A stretch of 64,000 nt of DNA from Isochrysis galbana (Eukaryota; Haptophyta; Isochrysidales; Isochrysidaceae), in assembly GCA_018136815.1 (NCBI GenBank), contig CM030940.1, forward strand, positions 722,418-786,417, given 5' to 3'. Below are positions 51,100-62,557 of the stretch, one piece after another. Position 1 is the first letter of the stretch; every line of letters begins with the position of its first letter. The translations under genes and the position numbers were made by a program. The notes beneath the pieces were generated by a model. It was not told where the DNA came from. It made no database searches and saw nothing but the letters and a program-made list of their open reading frames with translations.

Positions 51100-51262
51100 G
51101 GTCCAGAGGAGGGGTCCGGGTCCAAATGAAATGGGCCTCGGATATGTGCGAGTTGGATGTATTGGGAACTTTCTACAAGAAAATCCTCAAATTTCCTCAA
51201 TTCTGAGATGGTCATTTTTTCATCCCTAATAAAAACCCTGTTTGACCGCCCTAAGAGTAGTA
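51100..51262 (-). repeat. Dispersed repeat, inverted copy of 60925-61080
   Basis: Read on the minus strand: GGGCGGTCAAACAGGG, TTTTTAT, ATGACCATCTC, GAATTGAGGAAATTTGAGGA and CCCAATACATCCAA, then GCACATATCCGAGGCCCATT. The same blocks occur in order on the plus strand at 60925-61080. Confidence 0.75.
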
Positions 51263-51640
51263 CTACTATACCAAAAAAGTCGCGGTCGCGTTGTCGCAAG
51301 GCCCCACAGCACTAAGGTTATACTGCCACAACAAGAAAACGCTGACGCTCGGTCAGCTTCCCCCTCTCTGGCTGCCTAGGGATAGATTTCCCCTCGCCAT
51401 CACCACTCAATCTAAGTTGTACTCGAAGCCGCGAACACGAGCAAACTCCCCTCCCCCCCCCGCGGTACTCTCTCCTCTTTTCTTCTGCTTTCTGCGGATT
51501 CCGTGAATTTTGATCCCAGGTGGCAGACCGACCCGGGAGGGGGTGGGTGGGAGATCTTGTGCGAGAGAGAGGGAGAGGAGAGCGAGAGAGAGAGCGAGAG
51601 CGAGCGAGAGGGAAACGAAAGCGAGGGAGAATACGCGTAT
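51263..51640. other. Spacer leading into minisatellite
   Basis: No gene; GA-rich from 51565. The long Ser/Leu frame on the minus strand is a product of the adjacent minisatellite. Confidence 0.5.
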
Positions 51641-51654
51641 TCACAGGGAGATGG

Positions 51655-52222
51655 ATAGAGAGGAGAGAGGAGAGAGGAGAGAGGGGAGAGGAGAGAGGAG
51701 AGAGGGGAGAGGGGAGAGGGGAGAGGAGAGAGGGGAGGGGGGAGGGGGGAGAGGGGAGAGTGGAGAGGATAGAGGATAGAGGATAGAGGATAGAGGATAG
51801 AGGATAGAGGATAGAGGATAGAGGATAGAGGATAGAGGATAGAGGAGAGAGAGAGGAGAGAGGAGAGAGGAGAGAGGAGAGAGGAGAGAGGAGAGAGGAG
51901 AGAGGAGAGAGGAGAGAGGAGAGAGGAGAGAGGAGAGAGGAGAGAGGAGAGAGGAGAGAGGAGAGAGGAGAGAGGAGAGAGGAGAGAGGAGAGAGGAGAG
52001 AGGAGAGAGGAGAGAGGAGAGAGGAGAGGGAGAGAGGAGAGGAGAGAGGAGAGAGGAGAGAGGAGAGAGGAGAGAGGAGAGAGGAGAGAGGAGAGAGGAG
52101 AGAGGAGAGAGGAGAGAGGAGAGAGGAGAGAGGAGAGAGGAGAGAGGAGAGAGGAGAGAGGAGAGAGGAGAGAGGAGAGAGAAGAGAGGAGAGAGGAGAG
52201 AGGAGAGAGGAGAGAGAGTCAG
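51655..52222 (+). repeat. Heptamer AGAGGAG minisatellite
   Basis: About 570 bases of a 7-base unit, AGAGGAG, with an internal block of the variant GAGGATA (51768-51846). It ends about 45 bases before the start codon at 52267. Because 7 is not a multiple of 3, it stays open in several frames, giving spurious 270-340 residue Leu/Ser ORFs on the minus strand. Confidence 0.95.
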
Positions 52223-52266
52223 AGGGGGGGAAAGGGGGACCGCCGGGTCGTGTGAGCCGAGCAGCC

Positions 52267-53524
52267 ATGGCGAAGCGCAGCCTCTCTGACGAGGAGGCCG
52301 AGGAGACGAAGCGGCCGCGGAACGAGGAGCCGACGCTGCACATCTACGAGCCGTGCGTCGTCCTGCCTGTCGCCGCGCGCATCGGATCGCTCGTCGAGGC
52401 ACGCCACGCCCTCCCCCCCCCTTCCCCCTGCCCTCTCCCCCCCCTCTTCCTCCTTCCCCATCCCTTCTTCGCACACACGCAGACGCGCTCTGTTGCTCTG
52501 GCTCTCAGCGCGCAAGGGAACGAGCGCTCAGAAAGAAGAAGAAGGTGCATATGACGGCATCACCTCACACGCGCATGCCGCACGCACGCTCAGGTCCTTC
52601 TGCCTTCACGCTACCTCACCAACGAGTCGAAGGCCATCCAGCAGCGCCGGCTGTGGGGTGTGCTCCGCGTCGCCCCGATCCTCCCACCCGCATTCCAGGC
52701 TCTCTGCGTGCACACCCATCGGTCCAAGCACGCGCCAGCGCACGCACGCCGTTTATCGCCCAAGGTATCCTTGCACAGGAACGGATATCTACACTGATGA
52801 CTCAGATCTTGTCGCTGTCCTTGTTCATACCGGCCACGTCAAGCTGAAGGCGGCAGTCCCCAAAATGCCCCTGCTCGTCTCGCTGCGCGCCTGTCCCGTG
52901 CAGACAACCTATGCGTCTAGTGAGCGGAATGGCCTCAGGTCGCGCGATTGGACTGAGACTCACACCGGCGTGAGCTATAAGGTCGAGCGCTGTCTGCAGC
53001 ATACTGCCGGATCGGTTCCTGAGCCTCGGCTCTCTCTGCTTCGGCCGGGGCCGTCGCGCCAGATGCCGACCTCGTTGTATCCACAGGATCCCGGCCCAGG
53101 AGAGTCGTTCTTAGTGCCGCCGGCCGCCTGCTTGGTGGTGTTCAACCTGTCCAACGAGCCATGCTACAAATATTCGCTTGCCCTCGTCGCTGATCAAGCA
53201 ACCTCGCCCGACCGCTGGACAGCCACTCGCCTTCGACGCGAAGTGTTGTACCTTGAGTCCAAGCAGCGTCGCTTCGAGCTTGCGCATCGTGGTACCAGCC
53301 AAACCGGCTTCGATACATATTCGTTCTCGCAGGTGCTGAATCCTCAGGCGATGGACCGGCGGGCGCTCGAGGGCCATGGAGTCCCCTTGCCCAAGAACCT
53401 AGTCAAAGTCCTTCACTCTGACGTGGACTGGGAGGACATCCAGTGGGGGCCGTGCTACCTGCGACTTCGGGGAGTTGAGTACCCGCTTGTCCGCTTGCAG
53501 TACATGCCACTCACTGTCGCTTGA
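52267..53524 (+). CDS. Rxt3-domain chromatin protein, 3 exons
   Basis: Proposed exons 52267-52398, 52594-52657, 52779-53524; phases join, 313 residues. Rxt3 is a subunit of the yeast Rpd3L histone deacetylase complex; relatives are nuclear corepressor components. The N-terminus MAKRSLSDEEAEETKRPRNE looks like a basic/acidic nuclear tail. The Rxt3 core spans all exons: VLLPSRYLTNESKAIQQRRL, then WG | TDIYTDDSDLVAVLVHTGHV, the family's YTDDSD hallmark, and continues with beta-rich segments (SLRACPVQTTYASSERNGLR; VSYKVERC) and a C-terminal region (VVFNLSNEPCYKYSLALVAD). Intron 1 has a GC donor (GAG|GCACGC); it is favoured because it joins IGSLVE to VLLPSRYL. Start codon lies just 3' of the heptamer minisatellite. 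Confidence 0.82.
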
Positions 53525-54805
53525 GCACGGCTTGGCATGACGCGGTCCGCCGCACAAGCACTTGCGCAATTGCGGGCACTAGCTGGAGTTGCAATGGTAG
53601 ACATCAAGAGGAAGACATCAAGGGCAAGACATCAAGGGCAACATGTGTCTGGGATTGCTGATGTGTGAGATGGCGTGAGCGATGCACGGCTATTTTGACT
53701 GCGAAAGCAAGCATTCGACGTGCTAGCCCTCTCTTCGAGGAGGATCGAGCCACTCGCTCATCAAGCTGAAGCACATGGGAAGCGAGTGAAGCATAGAGAC
53801 CCATCATTTGCTAGATGATATACACCCAAAACGCGGACCGCAGACGGCGTTGTTTTCTGAGGGACAAGCCTAAGTTTCAAGATGTGTCTTGGCAATTGTT
53901 TTCCATTTGTGGTTTTTATTTCGCAACTCTTACTTCTCGAGTTTTATGCGACTATACACTATACATTATCAGAAGTCAGAAGCCTATGTATGTGTATGTG
54001 TTGATTCGGATGGTCGTCGCAGTATCTGTTGCTTGCATGCTTTCGCATTGAAAAAAAAACTTTTTAATATTCTCGCCTCGCCCGTGGCAATGGTAGACAC
54101 TCACGAAGCCACGCTCTTTCTCCAGACTTCTGAAGAGTCAGGCTACTACTGCTAGCTACGTAGGGCCCATCGCACACTCACGATGCTATCGCACGCCATC
54201 GCCTACACCCCACGCTCTCACTTTCATTAATACGCTACACCCTTCATTTATCCCTTTTTCTTCGGCTTCGGGGGTGGGCCCGCGTGCGCACTACTTCGGT
54301 CCAAGCGAGGGGGACAGGCTTGGGCAGACCTTTTGCATGTTTACTGAAGACAAGCGCGTAAACAGGAAATAGGAGCAAACATACCTTTTCGTGTGCCCGG
54401 AGGGGCCGAGAGCCCTCCGCCTCCGTTGTAGCTGTAGGAAATTTCCTCAAGTTGCGACACCGCTCGTGTTGTGTGATGTTCGTGTGTCCTCCCTCCTGCC
54501 CCTCCCTCGCTGGCTCTCCGCGCCCCTGAAGGTCGACTGGAGCTGGCAAGGGTCTCTTGATCAGCACGGGGGTCTGCAAGTGAGGAGGGGTTGGTCAGAG
54601 TCGCGACAAGCTGGCCTAGCGTGGGCCAGGGCGTGCGATCTATGCCGAGCTCTCTGTGAGAGTCTGGGCAGTCCGAGGGAGTACCCCCTGCATGCTTAGC
54701 GGCATCGCAGGGGGGTAGATGGTTCTGCTCGCCTCCCATGAGCCATGATAGGAGTCGAGAGCAGCCGTGGAGGCGGCGCGAGGCCCTCCTCCATGGCGAC
54801 CAATC
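53525..54805. other. Spacer with hairpin/T-run copy D
   Basis: 54050-54114 is copy D of the hairpin element on the minus strand (GCGTGGCTTCGTGAG ... GCCACGGGCGAGGCGAGAAT, ATTAAAAAG, T9). A short tandem CATCAAG(A/G)GCAAGA occurs at 53600-53640. A minus-strand frame at 54244-54579 ends in PRSRRKRDK, without domain. No supported gene. Confidence 0.45.
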
Positions 54806-55578
54806 AACTAAGTTTATACTTGGTTGACCCATGGGGGGGCACGAGCCCCCCCCTCTCTCCACTCCTCCCCTGCCATGGGGGAGGAACCACCCATCCTCCT
54901 GGCATGCCTGATGGCTTGCCAGGAGGAGACTGCCCTACCGACCCACTCCCTTCCCCACAGGCTCGCCCCATTCGCCCAACCTCGCCCCTCGTGGCCAGCC
55001 CATTGCTCCAACCCCCCCTCCCCCCCTGGTCGACAGGCAGACAGGTGCAGCGTGGGGCCCCCAGAGGCTCAGGAGCGCCAGCGAGGGAGAGGCAGGGGAG
55101 GCCAGGGCCCAGCCCCAGCCTCCTCTCCCCCCTGAGCTGGCCTCCAGGAGCCTCCAGGGGTCGCCAGAGGGCAGCTGGAGGCCTGCCGCAGGCGCGCCAT
55201 CGCGCGTGCCGCAGGAGAGGGGAGAGAAAGCGCGGAGAAGGGGGTGGGCGGAGCGACACCGAAAAATTGGTAAGTCCCGCTCCTGTTTACAGGATAAGTC
55301 GGGACAGAGTCGGCCGCCCACTCGGAGACACAGGAGGAAGGGGGGGAATGATCACAGGGGAGAGGCGCGGGCCACCGGACCATATCTAAGCCCTTCACCC
55401 CTATCCCCCTAGTAGTGCACGGGGGGAGCCGCCTTATGGTGGGGGGAGAAGGGCCGGGGGAGTGGGGGTGTAGAAAGTTTTCCTACGTGAGTAGAATGTA
55501 GAGGGTCCACGGCCGCGTGTGCGGTGAGACTATTAAAAGGTTTATTTTTATTTTATTATATTCCATGGCGACCAATCA
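54791..55578 (+). mobile_element. Insertion bounded by 16-bp direct repeats, contains 430-bp repeat copy 2
   Basis: CCATGGCGACCAATCA occurs at 54791-54806 and 55563-55578, flanking 756 bases. The insert starts with the dispersed repeat (54806-55214; also at 49751-50180) and ends in an A/T-rich stretch (CTATTAAAAGGTTTATTTTT...). Long target duplications plus an A/T-rich end resemble a retroposed (SINE/LINE-type) insertion. It has no convincing coding capacity. Confidence 0.6.
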
Positions 55579-56220
55579 TAAGATTAGTGTGAATAAAATA
55601 TGAATAGAAAATTGTGCACCACGCACTACGTACTCCTACCATTGTACATGGTACATTTACATTGTTACATGGTAACATCATACCAAAAAATCCGTACAAG
55701 TTCAAGTTCGCCCCCTTGCGATTCAAGTGTTGGGGGAGGTCTTGGCGAGGCCCGAGGCCTTTTTTGTTGGGTAGGAACGGTCGGCTTCCGGCTTCGGCTT
55801 CGACTGAACGACAGCCTCCATTCATACGAGTTACAAACTCGTTAGAACAAAAGTCGCTCGAGGGAGGTCGGTCGGTCAGTTAAAAGTTGAGTTGAGCGGT
55901 CGTTTTCTCACCTGGGGTGTGTGCACAAGTTGAGTCGCACAGCGGTCGTTTTGACCGAGGGTAAGCTGTAAAGATGAGTCGACTGCGGTCACTTAACTTT
56001 CTTTCGAGTCGCGATCGTGGTCGAGTATTTTTCATACCGCTTACTTGCAGAGGAGGAGAGGAGGAGAGAGAAGGGAGAGAGCGAGAGGACCAGAGAGAAG
56101 AATAAAGAGACACCGTCAGAAGAAATCCGTCGTTCGTTCATTGCACAAAAAACACCGAAGAGGTGCGTAATGAAGTAATCGGCCCTGTGCATTCACACTC
56201 TCTTACACAGGAGGTTCACA
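55579..56220. other. 3' spacer of the GH3 gene
   Basis: AT-richer sequence with a GTACATGGTACA-type palindrome at 55642-55670 and a purine tract at 56050-56110. No gene seen; part is presumably the 3' UTR of the GH3 gene on the minus strand. Confidence 0.4.
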
Positions 56221-59200
56221 CTAGAGGTCAAGGTTCTCCTGAGCCGCACCTTCACGCTCGTATGGAACGGCAAAGCTGCCCACAAGCCGATGATCTCGAG
56301 ACGAGGCTCCCACTACCACTTGAAATGCGCCGCGTGCGAGCTCCCAACCTATGCCGGGCCGCCATGTGCTCAAATCGCGTCGCGTCAATGGAAAAGTAAC
56401 TATGGCTGCATCGCCATTGCCAGACAGGGCGCGAGTCTTTTGGAAACCGCGCAAAACCAAGCTAGGCTGCTGTGCAGATCGTGGGAAGCCGAGATACAGC
56501 TGCACCACTTCGGCGCCCGTGACCGTCCCGACATTTGTGACGTACACGCTCACATTGGCTATAACCTTTGTGTGGAGTCCGGAATTGGCATGAAAGCCGC
56601 CGTTCACTTCTTGCCGTAGCTGATGAGGCACCACGAGGCGCGACGGGAGCTGCCCAACCCATGTATATCCAAAAGTTGTATACGAGAGGCCATGGCCGAA
56701 CGGAAAGCGAACGGGCTTTCCCTGCAGTGCTCGCCATGCGTGATGCACCCCTTCAGCGTAGACGACCCGCGTCGAATCGGATGGAGGAGTGACGTCATCC
56801 TCGGAGAGGGGCAGGGTCACCTGCACGATGGCAGGTTTGGGCGATGCTTGGTATCGGGGAGGGTGGGGAATGACTTGGGCGCAAGCCGCAGCTCCTAGCA
56901 GTTGCCCTCCTTCCATTTTTAAATGGCCACATAGCACGAACTTAGGAAGGTGGACCCGTCCAGAAGCTATGCGCTGGAACGACTTACCGGAAGGCGCCCT
57001 GACGGATTCGTTCGCCCTGTTAAAGCGTCTGCTAAAGCATCACCTGTCGCCTCGCCCCCAAGGAAGAGTATGACGGCGGCGTCCGATGCATCTGCCCAAT
57101 CAGTGAGCACGGCACCGGGTGCAAGTGCGATGGTAATGAGTGGGGGAAGGCTGCCGCTTGCACGATGTGCAGCAGTCCGTGCGACGAGGGCTTCGAGAAA
57201 GTCATGCTGGTCTAGACGAAGACTGTCTCTGTCGCGGGATTCCTGAGTGACACCGCCTGCACATGCAATGGCCACATCGACCCCTGCCATTGCTGCGGCT
57301 GCCTCTGAAGCATCATCACCTGTGTAGAGAGAGGTGACATTCACTCCGGCTGACACAAGGCCATGGCGCACCGACGCATGGCGACGGAAGAGGACGCGGC
57401 CAGAGCCACCGACGGTATAGTAATCGCCGGCAGTCCAGTCCGACACACGAGAATCGGCACCGACAGAACTCTCGGCGGAGGCCGCATTAGTATCGCTTTG
57501 ACCGCTGTGTTCATCACCATCGGGGCGAGCTCCGCTGTGATATCCGATTGGTCTAGCGTCACATGCCGAACCCAACAGAGCGACGCGTGCACCTACGCTC
57601 AATGGTAGAGGAGGTCGTGCTTGTCTCGACGGCTCTCCGGCCACCACCTTGCTCCCCGCTGCCGCCTCCGTCAGGACACAATTCTTCAGCAGGACGACTG
57701 CCGCGCTCGCGACGCGACGCGCCAACAGGCGATTGCGTGCGCTGCTTGCCACCGCATTCAGAATGAGCGGCCGACAATCGCAGCCTGCATGGCACGAGTT
57801 CGATGTAAAGGCACCAGAGCGCAACGCCCCGCCAAGAACCCTTCGAGCCATCCGACCTAGAAGGCCATGGCGCCCGCCACTCATGCCTACGCCGACTGGC
57901 CCCGGTTCCCACGCCGATCCTTGGACCTCCGAGAGCCCACTACTCGGCGCCGACTCGTCAAAAAATTGAGAATGCTGAGAGTCGGCCGCAAGCTCGTTCG
58001 GATCGAACCAGTAGTCATTTCCTGGGAGGTTTTGGTCGACTCCTGCGGCCGCCACCTCTGCTTGTGTAGAGCAATTGAGAAAGTGGGGGACGGTTGCTTC
58101 AGACAGCATGAAAAACCGCAACACCACAACCCCGATTTCGCTACACAGCGCTGACCGCCGCAACGCCTGGATTTTGATGACTACTCACCTGCACCACCAT
58201 GGACTGCCCACCAATCGGACATCACCCAGCCTTGGAAACCCATCCTCGAACGCAGGTCGCGAGTCAGCAGGGACCAAGAGCCGCATGCATGCGTCCCGTT
58301 GATCTTGTTATATGAGCACCTGTCAAATGAAGAAGAGAACATTGAAGCCACAAGAAATAGGAGAAGATGAGCACGACAGGGACCGTTTCGGGAGAGCAGG
58401 TTGGGGTGATATATAGGCTTGCACCCCTCGCATCCGGCGATCGACTTGGCCATTGATCACGTGTGGGAGAGCTTACATTACACTCGCCACGCCTGCCTCG
58501 ACGGCCGCCACGAAAGGTGGGTAGTAGACTTCCCACAGTGTGCGCTCGTCCGCAACGCTATCCTGTGTGTCGCGCATGGTCTCCTGCGCCGTTTGCAGAT
58601 TGGGACGACGAAAGAGTCGGATTTGATGCCTCGCTGCACACTTCAAGTAGGCTTGACGGCCTTACCTCCTCCACAACCATAGCGAGCCAATATCGGCAAA
58701 AGGCGAAACGCACCTGCGAATTTAGTGCGAGATGCTTAACGACGGCCGCGACGTGCTGAGACTGTACGCCAAGCACATATGAGCGAGTCAGAGCGGCGCC
58801 TAGCGACGGCTCCTCTCCACTCAGATACTCGGCATTCCTGACGAGCAAGGAGGGCCGTAGACCATGTGCCCGTGCACGTATGCGCGCTCAATGGCCTTGC
58901 TCGCGCCGTGCAGTTTCAAGGCATTCGCAGAATCAACGTGCCTGCCGTTGCGTGCCACACGGTGCACATTCACGGAAGGGCCAAGCAGCACGTTGGCTCC
59001 CTTGGCGCGGAACTCGGAGGCGACAGCAGCACCATATTCCCAGGCGAGGGCGGTGTCCCATGTGGCGCCCAAAGCCAGCATGCATCTGATGTGGAGCGAG
59101 AGAGGACAAGCAGCAGTGAGACGTGCGGATGGTTGCTCGTGTTTGCAAGAATCAGACAAGAGCAACCAAGACCAATCAAACATTGCGGTGAAAGGCATGC

Positions 59201-60389
59201 GCCTCCAGCCCACATGTGTTGCCACTGCCATCTCCCTCAAGGCAACTAAAGTCGGCGCATTCCCTGCCGAGCGTCTCAGGGCCACTTGACGCTTTGCTGA
59301 TGGTAGCGGCTTGGGCGTGCACTTACGGCCACGCAGTGACTTGCCCCGCTTGCTCCGGCCACAGCGTCCGAAAACCTTGCGCCGCATCCTGCATATGTAG
59401 CGATGGGATGCCCAGTCGTGGAATGCCTAGAATGGAAGCAACGTACCAGCCGCGCGGAAGTATGGAGGCGCTCCATCCAACGCCCTGCACAGCGGGCAGT
59501 CCGGCAGCGGATTCGGGCTCAATACGGCCGGTACATTCAAACGTGCACGCAGTGCACACACCTGGACCAGCCTCAAGGCTTCATCTCGAGTCATATTCTC
59601 CACAAGGCGGGCTGCCACAACTTGGGCAGAATCCCCCCATGTACGCCATGCCTGCAGCATGTCCAGCTGCATCATGTCTTGCGCTTCCCCCGTTTGAGAG
59701 TTAGATCTTGGCCCTTCTGGCCCTTCAGATCCCGTAGCAGCTAGTTTAGCGGCTGGAACTGACTCGGACAGCATACGCACACCCTGGCTCATTCCCACAC
59801 CACCACCGAGTGCTAGGCGATCTGCGCCAAGAGCCTCACAATACCCAACTGGCGGTTCGAATGGGGGCTGTGTCATCTGCCACACCATGATGGCGCCTGG
59901 ACGCAAAACGTTCAGCAGCTGGGCGCGGGCATGAGTGGGAATGCTGTACAGCACCAACGCTGTCAAGACGAGAAGCACAACAAGCATGAGGATGGGGCGA
60001 CGCAGAATTGAGCAACCTGAGAACCGTGCCCGGCGCAAGAGGTGGCCATGGGGCATCTGCACAGCACAGCAAAAGACGGCTCCACCGCAAACACAGCCGG
60101 CAAGGACACCCAACAAGAGGATGCCGGCGTACAAGCCAGAGGAGAGGAAGGAGGGAACATCGTTCCAGCCCGAGCTCAACAGCAAGAAGACAGAGGCTGT
60201 GGTCGCTCCAAGCGCTGCGCTACCACCGAGCATGCCAAAGCCAAGGCAGATGGCGCAGGCGAGCCCACATGTGATGGAACGAGCGAGCGGCGAGGGTCGG
60301 CGCCTCCTCTTCAGCAGCATCGCGATCCCGTCGCCCTGAAGCTCGGCTGCTTCCTCATCGAGCGAGGACTCAACGCTCACAAAAGGCAT
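56221..60389 (-). CDS. Membrane-anchored GH3 beta-glucosidase/xylosidase-like enzyme, 8 exons
   Basis: Glycoside hydrolase family 3, cleaving beta-linked terminal sugars; exact substrate unknown. Start ATG at 60389. The first exon (to 59447) encodes a short cytosolic tail, three to four membrane helices (for example SITCGLACAICLGFGMLGGS and PILMLVVLLVLTALVLYSI), then the enzyme begins. Later exons show SILGIPRLGIPSLHMQDAAQ, WPCMLALGATWD, FRAKGANVLLGPSVNVHRVA, NGR|NAEYLSGEEPSLGAALTR, VAAVVKHLALNSQ, DERTLWEVYYPPFVAAVEAG, CSYNKINGTHACGSWSLLTR and GFQGWVMSDWW, whose Asp is the expected nucleophile. The C-terminal domain follows (VDVAIACAGGVTQESRDRDS; GRLPVTLPLSEDD), then FPFGHGLSYTTFGY and a fibronectin-III-like end (AEVVQLYLGFP). 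The intron 58941-58838 has a GC donor, fixed by the NGR|N(A)EYLSGE motif. Other introns are GT-AG. Predicted topology: catalytic part outside the cell or in an endomembrane lumen. Confidence 0.9.
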
Positions 60390-60924
<535 letters not shown>

Positions 60925-60925
<1 letters not shown>

Positions 60926-61080
60926 CCAGGGCGGTCAAACAGGGGTTTTTATTTTTATAGGGGTAAAAATGGCCATCTCTCATCTCTCCGAATTGAGGGA
61001 AATTTGAGGATTTTTTTCAGTAGAAACTTCCCAATACACCCAACAAGCACATATCCGGGGCCCATTAGGACTCAGACGGT
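60925..61080 (+). repeat. Dispersed repeat, inverted copy of 51100-51262
   Basis: Contains GGGCGGTCAAACAGGGG, AATGGCCATCTC, GAATTGAGGGAAATTTGAGG, CCCAATACACCCAAC and GCACATATCCGGGGCCCATT in the same order as the reverse complement of 51100-51262. Confidence 0.75.
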
Positions 61081-62557
61081 GCACACGAGGTGCGACCCCG
61101 CGACCCCGGTGACCCGTGACGAGTGACGAGGCGTGTGCTCAATGATCAATGAAGTCGACTCGTCGACTCACCACTCACCACTTACCAGGCTGCGGAGGGC
61201 GACCGGCGGCACCGCGCTCACCATCCTCGACGAACGCGCATGCGCGCTCCACGGGCGGAGCCGCCCGATGGCCGATGGCGGATGGCGGGGGGAGAAGGGC
61301 AGGGGGAGTGGGCGGAGTGGGAGTGGGGGTGTAGAAAGTATGTATGTGCATGTGTCGCATCCGCGATCGACCTTTTTGTTTTAGAAGTTGTCTGCGTTTT
61401 TATGTCCCCTCCTTGTAGGCTAGTCACCGTCGCAGCATCCTACATTCGCCTTCTTTGCCCTCGCCTCCTTTGTCGCCTCCCTTTTGTCGCCTGCTTTGCC
61501 CCTCGCCTGGCTTACCTCCTTGCGTTAGGCGCAGGCAATCTCCACGAGTGAGATGAGAGATGAGCCTTGCTCTGACACACTTATTAAGGGTTTTCGAAAG
61601 ATTCCTTCCTTATTCCTGTGCGTAACTGTCGCCCCGTCGGATCGTCCGTCGCCCCGTCGCTCTCTTGTCGGCATTCTCTTCCTTGTTCGGTCGGTCTGTC
61701 AGCAGGTCCCTGTGCGTTCCGTGATAATTAAAGATACGTAAGTGTGGAGTGTGGAGTGTGGAGAGTGTTATTTATTGATGTGAGTGTGGTACGTGCCGTG
61801 TCGTCAGTCCATCGGACTCTATCCGGTCTGTCGTCTGTCGTTCTTCGTTCGTCGCTCTCGTTCTCGTTCTCGTTCCTGTTCTCGTCCCTCGTTCTCAACA
61901 CTACATTAGTACCAAACCTCTCACGCATACTCAACTTCAGCCTATCCATATCCATATATATATCCATCTCCAATCGCCCAGTCGCCCAGCCATGTCCGCT
62001 CCCTCCTCGCGCTCGCGCTCGCCCAAGCCCGTCTTTCCGCCTTCCTCTGCCGAGGAGGTGGTTGAGCCCGCCATTCTATCACTCCCGGCCATCCACGAGG
62101 GACGGGCCGCAAGGCAGGTGGAGGGGTGATGAGAGTGGCGGGCGAGGCTGCAATTGTTAGAGTGCAGAGTCGCGCGCGCGGCGAGAATAGTAAGAAGTTT
62201 TTTATCACTCCCGGCCATCTCCGCCGCGCCTCCCGCCGATCGTTTCCCTTCCGTCTCGTCGCATGTCGAGCCAGTGGTCATGCTCGATCCGTCAGTGTGC
62301 TACGTGTAGGTAGTGGTTCCATGCGCCGCGAGTGCGGTAAGAATATTATGAAGTCTTTTAAAAACTTTCGTGTCTGTGCGACCCTTACAGCTCACACCTA
62401 AATGAGCCTGATGAGCGCTTCTCTCAACTCTCCTCAAGATTTCAAAAAACGACGCCTTATGTAGAGGTTCGAGTTTCGAGTTGCTTATTTTTTATTTTTA
62501 GACGTCGGCGGCGAGCAAGTCACTTCTGCCGCCGCGCGGCTCCCGTCCATCCGCGCG
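61081..62557. other. Spacer with repeated motifs
   Basis: A G-rich block at 61289-61338 matches 55440-55475 (GGGGGAGTGGG...GGGGGTGTAGAAAGT). A short frame from 61992 (MSAPSSRSRSPKPVFPPSSA, 45 codons) resembles 16711. TCACTCCCGGCCATC occurs at 62080 and 62203. Tails of the T-run element appear at 62178-62205 and 62330-62365. No supported gene. Confidence 0.4.

Noticed and set aside
51318-52474. Leu/Ser-repeat ORFs of 277 and 341 codons on the minus strand
   Set aside because: They translate the AGAGGAG heptamer array, which stays open in several frames; no domain, and the Rxt3-like gene starts on the other strand.
53815-54051. Plus-strand ORF with hydrophobic and Tyr-rich segments
   Set aside because: AT-rich, 78 codons, no start context, domain or splice partner; ends at the hairpin/T-run element.
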